In this document: positions 1 to 10,098 of the stretch, one piece after another
How the letters are laid out: each line of letters begins with the position of its first letter
Numbering within the stretch: position 1 is the stretch's first letter
Source: Morinoia aosen
Taxonomy: Eukaryota; Arthropoda; Malacostraca; Amphipoda; Talitridae
Direction of reading: 5' to 3'
Length of the DNA stretch: 64,000 nt
Assembly (NCBI GenBank): GCA_030386875.1
Contig: CM059563.1
Coordinates: 51,277,602-51,341,601 of the forward strand
Translations under genes and position numbers: made by a program
Notes under the pieces: generated by a model
Told to the model about the DNA's origin: nothing
The model's input: the letters and a program-made list of their open reading frames with translations, nothing else
Database searches by the model: none

Positions 1-164
1 TCATTTTACCCGAGATATTTAAATTGGACATTACCTTCGCAATATCTTGATACCTGTTTGAGTACATATATTGTACAGGGTGATTTTTAAACATGGGGTC
101 TGAAAGAAAATTTGAATTCTTGTGTTAATGAATGGCTCTAATGAAAATATAATTTAAATCATTT
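1..164. other. Left edge, flank of a mariner-type relic
   Basis: No coding sequence is seen. The string ACAGGGTGATTTTTAA near position 75 resembles the terminal inverted repeat start of insect mariner-type elements that begin with ACAGGGTG. It lies just beyond the transposase C-terminus relic, so it may be that element's 3' end. This is an inference because no matching opposite terminus was found. Confidence 0.3.
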
Positions 165-392
165 TTAATATACTATTCTTAAAGTACCGCTCCCTTGAGT
201 GGAGACAAAATTGGCCCGATCACGCAAGCTGTTCATTACGACGCTGGTGAGATCAGATCCAATTCGCTGGATTTCTTCCTCGACGGATGCCTTGAGCTGG
301 TGTATAGTTGTCGGTGTTTCACGATAAACTCGCCTTTTAAGATATCTCCAGAGTAAAAAATCCAAGGGTGATAGGTCAGAATGAAGACGATA
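165..392 (-). pseudogene. Mariner/IS630-type DDE transposase, C-terminal relic
   Basis: About 76 codons on the minus strand read as the C-terminus of a Tc1/mariner superfamily transposase. The segment begins with a degenerate SDLSPLDFLLWRYLK block, equivalent to the family's conserved SPDLTPLDFFLWGYLK. The D in SPLDF would be the third catalytic acidic residue of a DDD-type triad. It continues through a helical region (VYRETPTTIHQLKASVEEE) and ends with the Gly/Thr-rich tail usual in this family. Nothing upstream on the minus strand gives the N-terminal HTH or the first two catalytic Asp, so this is a 5'-truncated or badly decayed copy. No functional protein is expected. Family assignment is by motif recall only. 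Confidence 0.6.
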
Positions 393-784
393 AAAATCTC
401 AAAGGGAAGATGAGTTGTTCTTTAGCTATGCTTGCCATTTTTGAAGTAACGCTAAAATCGTATTCATTTTTCAGTTGAATGCGCCTTTCATATCCGACTG
501 TGTATCTTGGTTCCCAAAATGTCCAATAAAATTAGTATTTCTAAAAATTTCATAAAAAATATGATTTTATGAATCCATTCAACGATTTAGGGGCTATTGT
601 CGACCCAGGGTCGTTAGAGCCCAATGAGCCATTTTTGTTTCCTTGTTTAAGAAGGATTCTCAGGTGGTGGGCTACTGCGCCCTAAAATTTTATGGGGCTA
701 CGGGCAATAGATTTTACCCCCCCCCCCCCCACGGAAATCAAAAATCCTGAATTTTTGACCCCATGTAAAAAGAAAACAAAAAAA

Positions 785-1725
785 TCTGGCTCTTTCATTT
801 TGTTAGCAATGTTTTAAGGATTCCAAAACTGCCTTTGGTTTTGATTTAGCATGAAAACTCTTTGACTTGTATTCAATTGAAATATCAGATGAAATGACAT
901 AAAAAACAAATATTTTCCATTTGCTGAAAAACTAAGGATAAAATAAGAATTAAGGAACAAAATGTGGTTCTTTTTAATAATTACACATAATGGCTTATTT
1001 CAGAAGAATCGGTCTTCAAATAAAAAATTATCATTCTTCAAGAAATGAAAAATATTTTTTTTTATACATATCATTTATACATTTCATCTACAATTCACAG
1101 TGTAAATATGAAATTGTGATTGCATTTTATTTGTAGACGATAATGCATGATAATATATTTTCAAGATGATAATACAAAATTCCAGGTAAAAATTTGTTTT
1201 TTGCCTCTTACGAGAAATCCTCATTTTCAACATTCAAAAGAATAGAAGTCCTTGAGTTTTCATGCTAAAATAAATTCAAAGACAATTTTGAAATCATTGG
1301 AACATTTCTAACGAACTAATCTATTTCAATTAGCCAATTTGTACATTCAATTTTTATTATCAAAGTTCAAAACAAAAATTTTTTTTATATTTTAGTTAGT
1401 GATCAAATATCGTATATCAAAAGAAAAGGGAAAAGAAAATGAAAAATTCAAATCAATTAGTTTGATTGATGTTACAAGGATTTCAAAACTATCATTCTAT
1501 TTGTTATAGCATGAGAACTCACTGACTTTCAATCTTTTGAAATATCCTTATAAATGAACTAAAAAAACTAATATTTTTTTTTTCAAAAACTAAGGCCTAA
1601 ATCGAAAAATTTACATTAGTAAAAAATGTCCATTTTCAAACATACATATACTGATCAAATTTCAGATGAATCGGATCAAAACTTAAAAATCGATGAGTTG
1701 ACACCCTTAAACAAGCTTTTAGGCC
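785..1725 (+). repeat. Two diverged copies of a dispersed AT-rich repeat
   Basis: Roughly 785-1150 and 1465-1725 share a common order of words: TTTGGTTTTGATTTAGCATGA-like text, then actcactgacttt-like text, an AAACTAAGGCCTAAATCGAAAAA block and a GAATCGGAT block. The same order recurs at 47800-48050 inside an element with inverted termini. These are therefore probably old copies of that TTAA-type MITE. Ends were not located for either copy, and no coding potential is visible. The remainder of 393-2499 is AT-rich with a poly-C run near 718-730 and nothing else recognisable. Confidence 0.45.
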
Positions 1726-2499
1726 CCATATTTGAAAATCATCCCATATATTGAACCAGGAGTATATGCACTCCCTGTAGAGAGGGTATGACGTTTGCCG
1801 AACTGATTGAATGACATTCAAAGGTAAATATTGAAAAATTATGTAGTAATATTGCTAATTTATCTCTATCGGAAAATAATTATCTATTTCTCGTGGTATT
1901 TGAGGAGTATATCATGGGAAAAAATCTGCGTTCAAAAAATATTAAACATTTTGCATTAATTCGGTTGTAAAAAACACCTGTGATGCCTGTTTAATATTAT
2001 ACATGCATAGCATTAGACATATACTCGCATCCTTGCTTAGACTGTCTCAGTCCTAGTTTCCATAGCAGCTACATACACGAAGCGTTTAATTACAGTATAT
2101 TTTACAGCTTGAAATTCACTTCCTCAATCCCAGTTTAGATTTCTGCTATAGTATACTTTCAATTTACAGTATACTTTTGTAGCTACAAATTTAATATTTG
2201 TTAAAGGCGAAGTATTTTTTCTTGAATAGCTCATCTTTGTGCTTTGATGTTAGCTTCACCACCAGCTTTCTTATCAAGTTTTGAACAACCCATTGCATAC
2301 CATTGTGCGACCGTGACAACTCATATCATACTATTGTGTGACCGGGCTGGGACTTCTCGTTATTTCCTAAATGAAAAAATGTCATTTCTGGCAGGCACTG
2401 AACATGTGGACGAGCTTCAGTTTGCCAATCCTCGTGGCATTAACATAAAGGGGGAAGGGGAAAATAATACAACACGTTGATTAAATCGCCAGATACTAC

Positions 2500-2882
2500 A
2501 TTATTATATTTAATATTATTATTATTATTATTATGTAAGAAAGTTTTAGCCTCCCTTTACCACGATAAAGATGTTCCAAGAGAGGACGGATGAAGGCACC
2601 ATTTAGTATGGAGTTAAGGGAACGAGGAATCTATGCACAAAGTGCATAGAAACAGTAAACTAAGAAAGAAGATCATGAAACCAGAAAAAGTTGAAGAAGA
2701 AAGCGGTAGATGCTGAAAAACAGGACAGCAGTGAACCGAAAAAAGATGGTCCGTAACCAATCAAAAACCTATTCTATTTCAACAAAAAGAAAGCCTTGGC
2801 TGTTGCTTTAGCTCGGGCCCTCACATAGTCCCGCTGGGAGTGCCAATTCCTATAGATACATTAGTTGTAGCCCCCTGAGGGG
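2500..2882 (-). mobile_element. SINE-like element, copy 1
   Basis: This is a full-length member of the dispersed family found throughout the window. On the + strand it opens with an (ATT)n run, passes a TTTTAGCCTCCCT block and an ACCATTTAGTATGGAGTTAAGGGAACG-type block, and closes with CCCCCTGAGGGGG. It is flanked by near-identical 12-bp direct repeats (GCCAGATACTAC / GCCAGATACCAC), as expected for target-primed reverse transcription. The simple-repeat end is taken as the 3' tail, so the sense strand is called minus. That polarity is inferred. Confidence 0.75.
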
Positions 2883-2894
2883 GCCAGATACCAC

Positions 2895-3379
2895 GTTTCT
2901 AGACCATGTTCTTTTACGAAAGTAGACTATATACAGTGTGGTATAATTCGATGAATATATTTTAACCATACACAAAAAAAACCCTAAATACAACGATTTT
3001 CATGAGCGGCGAAAACCTCGAAACTCCTTTTTCGAGAAATGACGACTCAAAATAAATTTAGATTCGCGTAGGAATAGACTTACAATGCAGCCAACGAGTA
3101 AAATCTAACTTCTTGTGCAGCCCATTGGCGCGCGCTTTAGCCTATTACAGCGGGTATCTAAAACTATTTCAGGGTATCATTTCTCAAAAACGAAAGAGAA
3201 TAGATGTTCTCGTATTTGTCGCTCGGGAAAATCTCTTGATTTAGCGTTTTTCTGTATGTGGTTAAAACATGTGCACCGAATTACACAACACCCGGTATAA
3301 ACAATAGTATAAAAAAGTAAATATATTTAAAACCAACAAATATTTAATAGAAAAAAAATATATTAGGATGTATAATAAA
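2895..3379. other. No gene seen
   Basis: AT-rich spacer between the SINE-like copy and the Tc1 element. A 61-codon reading frame on the + strand has no recognisable features. Confidence 0.4.
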
Positions 3380-3381
3380 TA

Positions 3382-4637
3382 CGTGAACAAAAGTTTATAT
3401 CACATTTCAAGATATACATCCATTGGCCCGATGCGTAGCAGTAATTAGTTCGTTGCGTAGCAGTTATTAGTCATTATGGATTCGAGATGTTTAGAGCAGT
3501 TCACTACCAGCCTTTTTCAAATCTCGGGTGTAATCTTATTCCATTCTCCAATCCAAAATCTTAGAGTTCAGTGATGTTACTGGAACCTCTCTTCTGAATC
3601 TTCATTTTCCTTGCCTTCACAAGTTTTCGATCGGATTCATGTTCGGGGAATGACTTGGCCATTCGCAAATGTTTATCTTCTTTCTCCGTAACAATTCATT
3701 GGCTTTGTTTACAGTATGCTTTGGACCATTGTCTTGTTTTAAGGTCCATCCACGTTTCAATTTTAACAAACGAGCTGAAGGTAGGAGTTGTTCTTGCAAT
3801 ATTTCACGATATTTCCCGTCATTCATGGTTCCTTCAATGATGTGAAGTTTACCTACCCCTGATGAACTAAAATATCCCCACACCATGACTGAGCCACCTT
3901 TAAACTTATCAGTGGGTATGGCGCACTTTGGTTTATACTCTTCGTTTTGTTGCCTCCAAACATGGTTTGTGCTGTTTTTCCCAAATAGTTTGGTTTTTGT
4001 TGCATCTGACCACAGTACTGAGTTCCAAAACGCTGCCGGCTTGTTCAAATGGTCGTTGGCACACTTCAGCTTGGCCTTGACGTGACATTTCTGGAGAAGT
4101 GGTGTCCTACGAGAGGCGCCCGAGCGAAGACCTTCACGGCGTAGTGGCCAGCTAATAGCGTTTGCTGGCTTCAATCTCAGATGCCTTGCGATCATCCTTC
4201 AATTCTTCACTAGTAGTTTGAGGCCTCTGTACTTCTGCTCGGATCAATTTTCGAACAGCTTGGTCGTTAATCTTCCGTGGACGGACAGTTCGAGTCTTGC
4301 TGAGAGTCGTATTCGAGCATTTCCACTTACGTATTATAGTTCTAACCGAGGCTATACCAACACACAGTTGTGCACAGATCTTCCGATATCCCAAACCTTC
4401 ATTATAGAATTCTACAATGCGTTCGCAAATGCCTTGGCTGATGCCCTTATTCCTCCCCATGCTTACGACCTCTCAGAACGAGAATTTTGGTGCCAATGAC
4501 ACGTTATTGGAGATAAATGCTGACGAAAGATCGGTTGGCAAATAGTAGAATATATTTTAATATTCTGAAATAATCCCGCAATAATTTCAATGTATTATAT
4601 CTAGAAAAGTGTCGGGTACTGTAAACTTTTGTTCAGG
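3382..4637 (-). mobile_element. Tc1-like DNA transposon, complete ends, decayed
   Basis: A 1256-bp element bounded by TA dinucleotides at 3380-3381 and 4638-4639, the target duplication of Tc1/mariner transposons. The outermost inverted repeats match as TGAACAAAAGTTTA at both termini and then diverge. Length, TA flanks and an internal minus-strand transposase relic all agree with a single Tc1-like insertion. The coding region carries frameshifts and stops, so this copy is not autonomous. It could still be mobilised in trans if its termini are recognised, which the sequence cannot show. Confidence 0.85.
3480..4460 (-). pseudogene. Tc1-like transposase, frameshifted
   Basis: The N-terminal frame (4460-4152) starts MGRNKGISQGICERIV and carries the helix-turn-helix DNA-binding domain of Tc1 transposases (GLGYRKICAQL...ASVRTIIRKW). 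The frame then shifts near 4150-4195 and a second frame (to 3617) supplies the catalytic core: WSDATKTKLFG with the first Asp, SVMVWGYFSSSGVGKLHIIEG, KQDNGPKHT with the second Asp, and SPNMNPIENL with the Glu of a DD34E triad. A stop follows directly after ENL, where the family has Trp, and C-terminal similarity continues weakly in other frames to about 3480. All three catalytic acidic residues survive in the DNA, but at least two breaks prevent one protein. Confidence 0.85.
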
Positions 4638-4639
4638 TA

Positions 4640-5296
4640 GTTAATACACATGTTCCTATATATATCTATATTAAATATTTATGGGTCTTAGATATTTTAC
4701 TAACCTTTTTATACAATTGTTTATATGTAGTCCACTTTTCGTAATTGTACGGGGCTTAGAAATAATACAACGAGTTATACTATTTATCTCCCACTGTATT
4801 TTAAATTCTTAAGATTTGGAAATATAGTCACCAATTTTTTCTCTATAGTTGGTTCTCAATGGTTTTTATCTTCTTCAGTCAACTCAATTTAAATGTACTT
4901 TTCATTGAATTGCTTATAATTTGTTTTCATAATTTATGCTCCCGAATCATTTATTTTTTATTTTTTCTCCAATTCTTTTTTCTAGAATATTCTTATTTTC
5001 TTCAATGGAAGTCGTCAAAGAACGTCTCTCTTCCGTTAGCATCTCCATCAAAAATTTCACTTAGTTAAAACGTTCAACAATTTGATCTTATCTTCTTGTA
5101 AAGCCTTCTTTATAAGGGTTTTTTCTTCAGCTAACACTCTCAGTGTTTGCTTAACCTACCAACTTCTCAAACATGTTTCCTTCAGTGAAATCCCTCTATT
5201 TATTTCCTTCATCTAACTCCTTCAATGAGTGGCTTCCATTCACCAACGCCTTCAGAAATTTCTCACTTTCATTCAACTGATCCTTGAAGTAAGATT
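4640..5296. other. Pyrimidine-rich spacer
   Basis: No gene is seen. The last 150 bases contain isolated, scrambled words of the adjacent 85-bp unit (for example CACCAACGCCTTCAGAAAT near 5240). The minisatellite therefore has a decayed left fringe. Confidence 0.45.
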
Positions 5297-6162
5297 TAAT
5301 TTCGCTCACCAGATTCGCTTCTTTTGACTAACACCTTCAGAAATCCCCTATTTACATCCCACTGAACCCTTTATTAACATTTCACTTCGCTCACCTGATT
5401 CGCTTCCAGTGACTAACGCCTTCAGAAATTCCCTATTTACATCCCACTGAACCCTTTATTAACATTTCACTTCGCTCACCTGATTCGCTTCCATTGACTA
5501 ACGCCTTCAGAAATTCCCTATTTACATCCCACTGAACCCTTTATTAACATTTCACTTCGCTCACCTGATTCGCTTCCATTGACTAACGCCTTCAGAAATT
5601 CCCTATTTACATCCCACTGAACCCTTTATTAACATTTCACTTCGCTCACCTGATTCGCTTCCATTGACTAACGCCTTCAGAAATTCCCTATTTACATGCC
5701 ACTGAACCCTTTATTAACATTTCACTTCGCTCACCTGATTCGCTTCCATTGACTAACGCCTTCAGAAATTCCCTATTTACATCCCACTGAACCCTTTATT
5801 AACATTTCACTTCGCTCACCTGATTCGCTTCCATTGACTAACGCCTTCAGAAATTCCCTATTTACATCCCACTGAACCCTTTATTAACATTTCACTTCGC
5901 TCACCTGATTCGCTTCCATTGACTAACGCCTTCAGAAATTCCCTATTTACATCCCACTGAACCCTTTATTAACATTTCACTTCGCTCACCTGATTCGCTT
6001 CCATTGACTAACGCCTTCAGAAATCCCCTATTTACATCCCACTGAACCCTTTATTAACATTTCACTTCGCTCACCTGATTCGTTTCCATTGACTAACACC
6101 TTCAGAAATCCCCTATTTACATCCCACTAAGCCCTTTATTAACATTTCACTTCGCTCACCTG
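5297..6162 (+). repeat. 85-bp minisatellite, about ten units
   Basis: Anchors CTGATTCGCTTCC recur at exact 85-bp steps (5396, 5481, 5566, 5651, 5736 and onward to 6076), with few substitutions between central units and more at both edges. Each unit contains CATTGACTAACGCCTTCAG and TTATTAACATTTCACTTCGCTCACCTG. The next anchor would fall at 6161, exactly where the repeat stops and the splice acceptor GCGCAG of the transmembrane exon begins. The array is intronic and non-coding, since each unit has stops in the exon frame. Its last unit supplies the branch-point-like TATTAAC and the pyrimidine tract of that acceptor. Confidence 0.9.
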
Positions 6163-6167
6163 CGCAG

Positions 6168-6264
6168 AGTGGGGCGTTGGGATCGGCGGGCTGCTGGCGG
6201 GTGTGGCGGTGGGTTCAGCGCTGACTGGCGCCGTGCTGACAGTCGTGCTCGTCCGCTGCCGGAG
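6168..6264 (+). CDS. Transmembrane exon of a type I membrane protein (partial gene, exon n-2)
   Basis: The exon is bounded by acceptor CACCTGCGCAG and donor AG/GTCAGG. Read in the frame that joins the downstream exons, it encodes a Gly/Ala/Val-rich hydrophobic stretch of about 27 residues (GVGIGGLLAGVAVGSALTGA, then VLTVVLV), followed by RCRR. That is a single membrane-spanning helix with a basic stop-transfer signal and a juxtamembrane Cys. The exon is markedly GC-richer than its surroundings. The same frame is closed by TAA about 30 bases upstream, so the exon cannot extend far left and must start at a splice site. It enters in phase 1, two bases completing a codon, and leaves in phase 2. 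Upstream ectodomain exons were not recognised. The parent family is unknown; insect immunoglobulin-superfamily receptors have this type of architecture, but nothing here proves it. Confidence 0.8.
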
Positions 6265-6313
6265 GTCAGGAAACATTTTTGCGTCACAATTTTCGACTTT
6301 TCACAACTCATCT

Positions 6314-6542
6314 TCAACACTTTCACTACGGCAGATAAAACTGTAGTTTAACGTTCGATTCAAATTTCAAGTCAATTGTAGACAGCAATGTTGAAGATAG
6401 CACACCATCACTGGATCGCGCCATTACGTAGCTTTGAATAAGTATTTATGAAAATTGAGTTTGCGACTATTTTTCGGTCAATGGCATTATTTAAATTCCC
6501 ACCATGTACCATCGGTGGCTCATGTTGCAGTCAAAGTGTTTA
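6314..6542 (-). mobile_element. TTAA-type MITE (family A), inverted copy
   Basis: Aligned by eye in reverse complement to the copies at 6539, 56298 and 61101. It has a terminus reading TCAACACTTTCACTACGG, a subterminal TTTAACGTTCGATTCAAATT, and the GAGTTTGCGACTATTTTTCGG and CCATCGGTGGCTCATGTTGC blocks. The family consensus begins TTAACACTTCGACYGCG. TTAA ends plus short inverted repeats suggest piggyBac-type mobilisation. No coding sequence is present. Confidence 0.65.
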
Positions 6543-6775
6543 CACTGCGACCGCGACGTGACCGCGACGTGACCACCAGTGGCTCGGAGGGGATTTTCAT
6601 AATGCTGCTGACCGACCAGAAGCCACAAACTCAATTTTTATAATCAATTAACTAAACCTATATGAAGGCACGATCCAGTTAATGTTTGCCATTTTCAAAA
6701 TTACTTATTACAATTGGCTTGAAATTTGAGTTAAATATTGAACTTCAGTTTAATCAATTGCGGTCGAAGTGTCAA
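6539..6775 (+). mobile_element. TTAA-type MITE (family A), direct copy
   Basis: Starts TTTACACTGCGACCGCGACG and ends CGGTCGAAGTGTCAA, inverted termini of the same family. Inside are ACCACCAGTGGCTCGGAGG, TAATGCTGCTGACCGACCAG and TATTGAACTTCAGTTTAATC. It contains a local duplication of CGCGACGTGAC. It abuts the inverted copy and shares its terminal TTTA, so the pair forms a large imperfect palindrome in the intron. Confidence 0.7.
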
Positions 6776-8620
6776 AGACAATTAATACATTAGAATATTT
6801 TGAAGGAGTTTAGTAATTTACATTGTCCTCTGCATCTTATGCATCCATTGTGTCCACTAAATAACTTGACTCTTATCCAGTTTCAGGAATTTACCCATCC
6901 AATTGGCTTCTGCATCTGATATGAACAGTATAGTCACCTTGTATTTTATGGGAATGTTAGGAGCGTAGGCATGCAAGCATGCTTTTGTAGATATACACTT
7001 ATATAAATATGTTTTTAATATATTTTGAAGGCTTTGTTAGATACGAGCTTGCTTTTGTACGTAGAATTCATCTGTAAATTTAGGTATGAACTTTTTATAC
7101 AGATTTGACATGACGCAACATGACCTGACCCAACCTAGAAAAACTCAACATGAATGGATTACAACTTTTTTTAGCGGAAATTTGAAAGAGAGACGCTGGT
7201 ATAAAAATTTTCAGCGTCATCAGAACGCTGATGTGAATTTTTTTATTTGCTTAAAATTTTCTTCTCTTCGAACCAATCTTTTTCAAATTAATACTGAACA
7301 AAAACACACCGAGGATTGTGGTAAATCAAGAGAATACTATTTGCGGTGGAATCAATAAAAAAAATTGAAGATTTCCCAAAAGAGTCGACAAAATTCGGCG
7401 TCCCTTAATGTGGCAACGTACACGAACCAAAACGAGCGCATGCATTAATTGGGAAAAACATTTTCAGTCTTATAGTAAAGGGCATTTTTGTCCACACTGC
7501 AGCATTAAATGACCACCTAAAACCGAGGGTATTTTTTAACGTCCTCTTTTTTTGTAAGAGAATTTTACGAAAAGTTCTTATTCATTTGACGTCAATTTTT
7601 AGTAAGTTCATAAGAAGAAGAAAAATAATACCGCTCATGCAATAGCAAGACAAAAAAAACACGCGAATAAAAAAACTTCAGCCGTTTCCTCATGGACAAT
7701 CTAAGGCCCTATGCATCTAAATTTGAATTGTAATGGCTTCAATGAGTTAGTTATGGTTGGGTTAGGTCAGAATGCAAAAATGTAACCTCAATTCGTAATT
7801 GTGAACTAAATTCGTAATTATATCTTGACTAAATTTATAAATTAATTTAGGTGTAATTATACATCTTAAAATAGCGTTGATGACAGGATGCCTTAGAAGT
7901 CCCTAAACTTGTTCGGGCTCACAAGTAGCTAGATCTCAAATGTCTCCATTTTACTAGACTTGAGAAACAATCTACCGCTGTATCTCTTGGAATAAAAAAA
8001 TTGCCCAAATTGCTTAAATTTTCGTATCTAAAGCAATAGGAGGCCACCAAAAATTCAAAAATAAATTCGCCTTATCTCATTTGACTGACAATTTTGCAAG
8101 GGTTCATCAAAATTATTTCGTTTTCCAGTTTGTCTTAAGTATGTTATTACGTGTCTTTTCAATTTTAGAAAAATAACACGACGGTAAAAAATAAGATGCA
8201 AACAAAAAATCTACATCTATTTATTAACATCCTCATCAGCGATCTAGCCTGTGCTGTTAAATTCAATTGCAATCAATTAATTTTATTTAGCCAAGCTAGC
8301 TTGGTACGCCAGTGGGAAAATAAATTAATCAGAGACATCTAAGTGCTGCAGCAAGGACATTTGTCTGCCAAACGGCTCCCAATTGTCGTTACACTAGGAA
8401 AAAATGTATTCATAGATCTTTTATTGTTATCTCCTTTCTTAACGTTTCCATATTTGAGTTTGAGGTACTTGGGTTTTCAGAAATCCAGTTTGACGTCTTA
8501 TAACGATGTGGCGAATGCATAAATTTCCCAACAAACGCTCTGTTAGCATCAATTGTGTGTTTACGATGAGAACCTCGAATATTCACTTATTCTCAAAGTA
8601 TATTTCTTTCCCTTCCGCAG

Positions 8621-8649
8621 GTCGAGGGCGTTACCACACAAGAATAAGC
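8621..8649 (+). CDS. 29-nt coding micro-exon (exon n-1)
   Basis: A 29-base exon sits between a textbook acceptor (TTTCTTTCCCTTCCGCAG) and a textbook donor (GTAAGTAC). Joined to the transmembrane exon, it supplies ten codons of a basic juxtamembrane segment (RSRALPHKNK) and leaves one base for the terminal exon. The length is not divisible by three, so skipping it would shift the tail out of frame; inclusion is required for the long open tail. It is too short to be found by open-frame scanning and rests on splice-site quality and phase agreement with both neighbours. Confidence 0.8.
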
Positions 8650-9175
8650 GTAAGTACAGCTTAGCCCAACAAATAGACATTTACTTCTCGAATAATGTTC
8701 CTATCAACTTGAAAATTTAGTTACAACCGTTCCAGCAGCGTTTGGCTTAGCTGTCACGAACATATGAACTCAACTGAAAAGTAATTCATTGATAATCACA
8801 GAATAAGATGGTGAGAATCGCTGGTCAGCAAACTTTTTAAAAACTTGGACTTGAAACTTCAGTGGTCTATTCATTCGCGTCTCACCTGGTCTGTCTCTAA
8901 AAACTTTCGTTTCACCTCATTAAGAGGGCTAGGAATAATAATGTACTGTTCTTTCGGTACATGAGCTTGGTGTATATGGTTTGCCGATCAACAGCTGCGA
9001 TAATAAAACAAGATTTTTCTCCCAGTTCGATGAATAAACTTAGCATTCAAAGTTCTCATCAGATCACTGAGTAAATTTGATGATACTCATTGTTCACGTA
9101 ATACGGAAATATTACACGACAAGTTTCATAAACTACTGTTCTAGCATTTGACCAGCTCTGTTTTCTCGTTCCCAG
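8650..9175 (+). other. Intron before the terminal exon
   Basis: Starts GTAAGTAC and ends CTGTTTTCTCGTTCCCAG, both strong sites. It is AT-rich and contains no recognised element. Confidence 0.75.
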
Positions 9176-10098
9176 AGCCTGACCCACTGACTGCGTGCGG
9201 CACCTGGAGCAAAGGAGGCGACCGTGGCCACGAAAACCACGGCAAGAGGACGGACGCAACATCCACAATAAACTCCCTCTACTCTGTGTGGCCAATGAAG
9301 CTGTGGAGAAGAAATTCTTCCCAAGAGCAGCCACTGCGACCGACTTCTGCCTACAGTTCCGAGAACTCATACTCAGAAGAGCCGTACTTCAATCCCGAAG
9401 GGCAGAGTTCTGTGTACTCAGAACTCGCCCAAGGCTTGAACGCGTACTCAGAAATTCCAGACACAAATTTTGCATCCCTGCAGAAGCGGAAGATTTTGGA
9501 AAGCGGCTACGAGAACGCAGGGTATGTTTTGTCTGAAGCACCTTCTGAGATTACGGGCGGAATACCTTCTTCGTCCGCCTCTTCGGAATATTGCAAACTT
9601 GGGTCGTCCATCAAGGCCAAATCAATTTCACTGCGCGGAAATAAATCGATTCAAAATCCCCTGCGCGACTGGCATTGGCCGATGCCCTCTACTGTTTCAG
9701 CTAATGTCTCAATAGCCTCGGTTAGATTAGAAGGGAGTTCCAAGGGAACTCTGTCCACCAATTTTCAATGTCTCGGACAAACGCAAGACTCCGCTGACAT
9801 CGTCCCCAATTCATCCTATCCGTCCTGTCACGCTTGTATTTCCAGTAAGAACATGTCTATCCTTAAACATTCTTGCGAGTCCTCGCCTGTGCTATTGAAT
9901 TCCAATAATTTAAATCTAATCCCATTGCTATCCTATAATCGTCGGGCTGCGCCTGACATCGATTCAGGCTCACAGCACCAGCCCACTTTACATAGCTCGC
10001 TCCAGGGACTCAACGGAGCGACACCGATGTTCCAAAAGGGACCGTTGTTCCAGGATGCTTCGTTGGAAAACTCATGCCCTACGTCTGAGTATGTGTAA
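9176..10098 (+). CDS. Terminal exon: long cytoplasmic tail with tyrosine motifs
   Basis: The acceptor CTCGTTCCCAG precedes a 923-nt frame that, with one base from the micro-exon, runs 307 codons to TAA. The segment is hydrophilic and rich in Ser, Asn and Tyr, with no second membrane helix, as expected of an intracellular tail. Two ITIM-like sites (S-x-Y-x-x-L) are visible: SVYSEL with Tyr codon at 9415, and SEYCKL with Tyr codon at 9589. YFNP and YENA fit the Y-x-N Grb2/Drk-type consensus, and a YSEI also occurs. The C-terminus SEYV ends in E-Y-V, matching class III PDZ ligands (acidic-x-hydrophobic). Codon use and GC content contrast with the AT-rich flanks. A membrane receptor or adhesion molecule signalling through phosphotyrosine is a reasonable inference; the family is not identified and no symbol is given. 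Confidence 0.85.

Larger units (their letters stand above)
6265..8620 (+). other. Intron between transmembrane exon and micro-exon
   Basis: It begins GTCAGG, a weaker donor than consensus, and ends TTTCTTTCCCTTCCGCAG, a strong acceptor. The first 500 bases carry two head-to-head MITEs. The remaining 1.8 kb is AT-rich with no further recognisable element, apart from GCATGCAAGCATGC near 6969. Confidence 0.7.

Noticed and set aside
5297-6162. CRISPR-like array
   Set aside because: The 85-bp units are contiguous with no unique spacers, in a eukaryotic intron; an ordinary minisatellite.
9059-9370. Minus-strand frames across the terminal exon
   Set aside because: Antisense shadows of the well-supported plus-strand exon.
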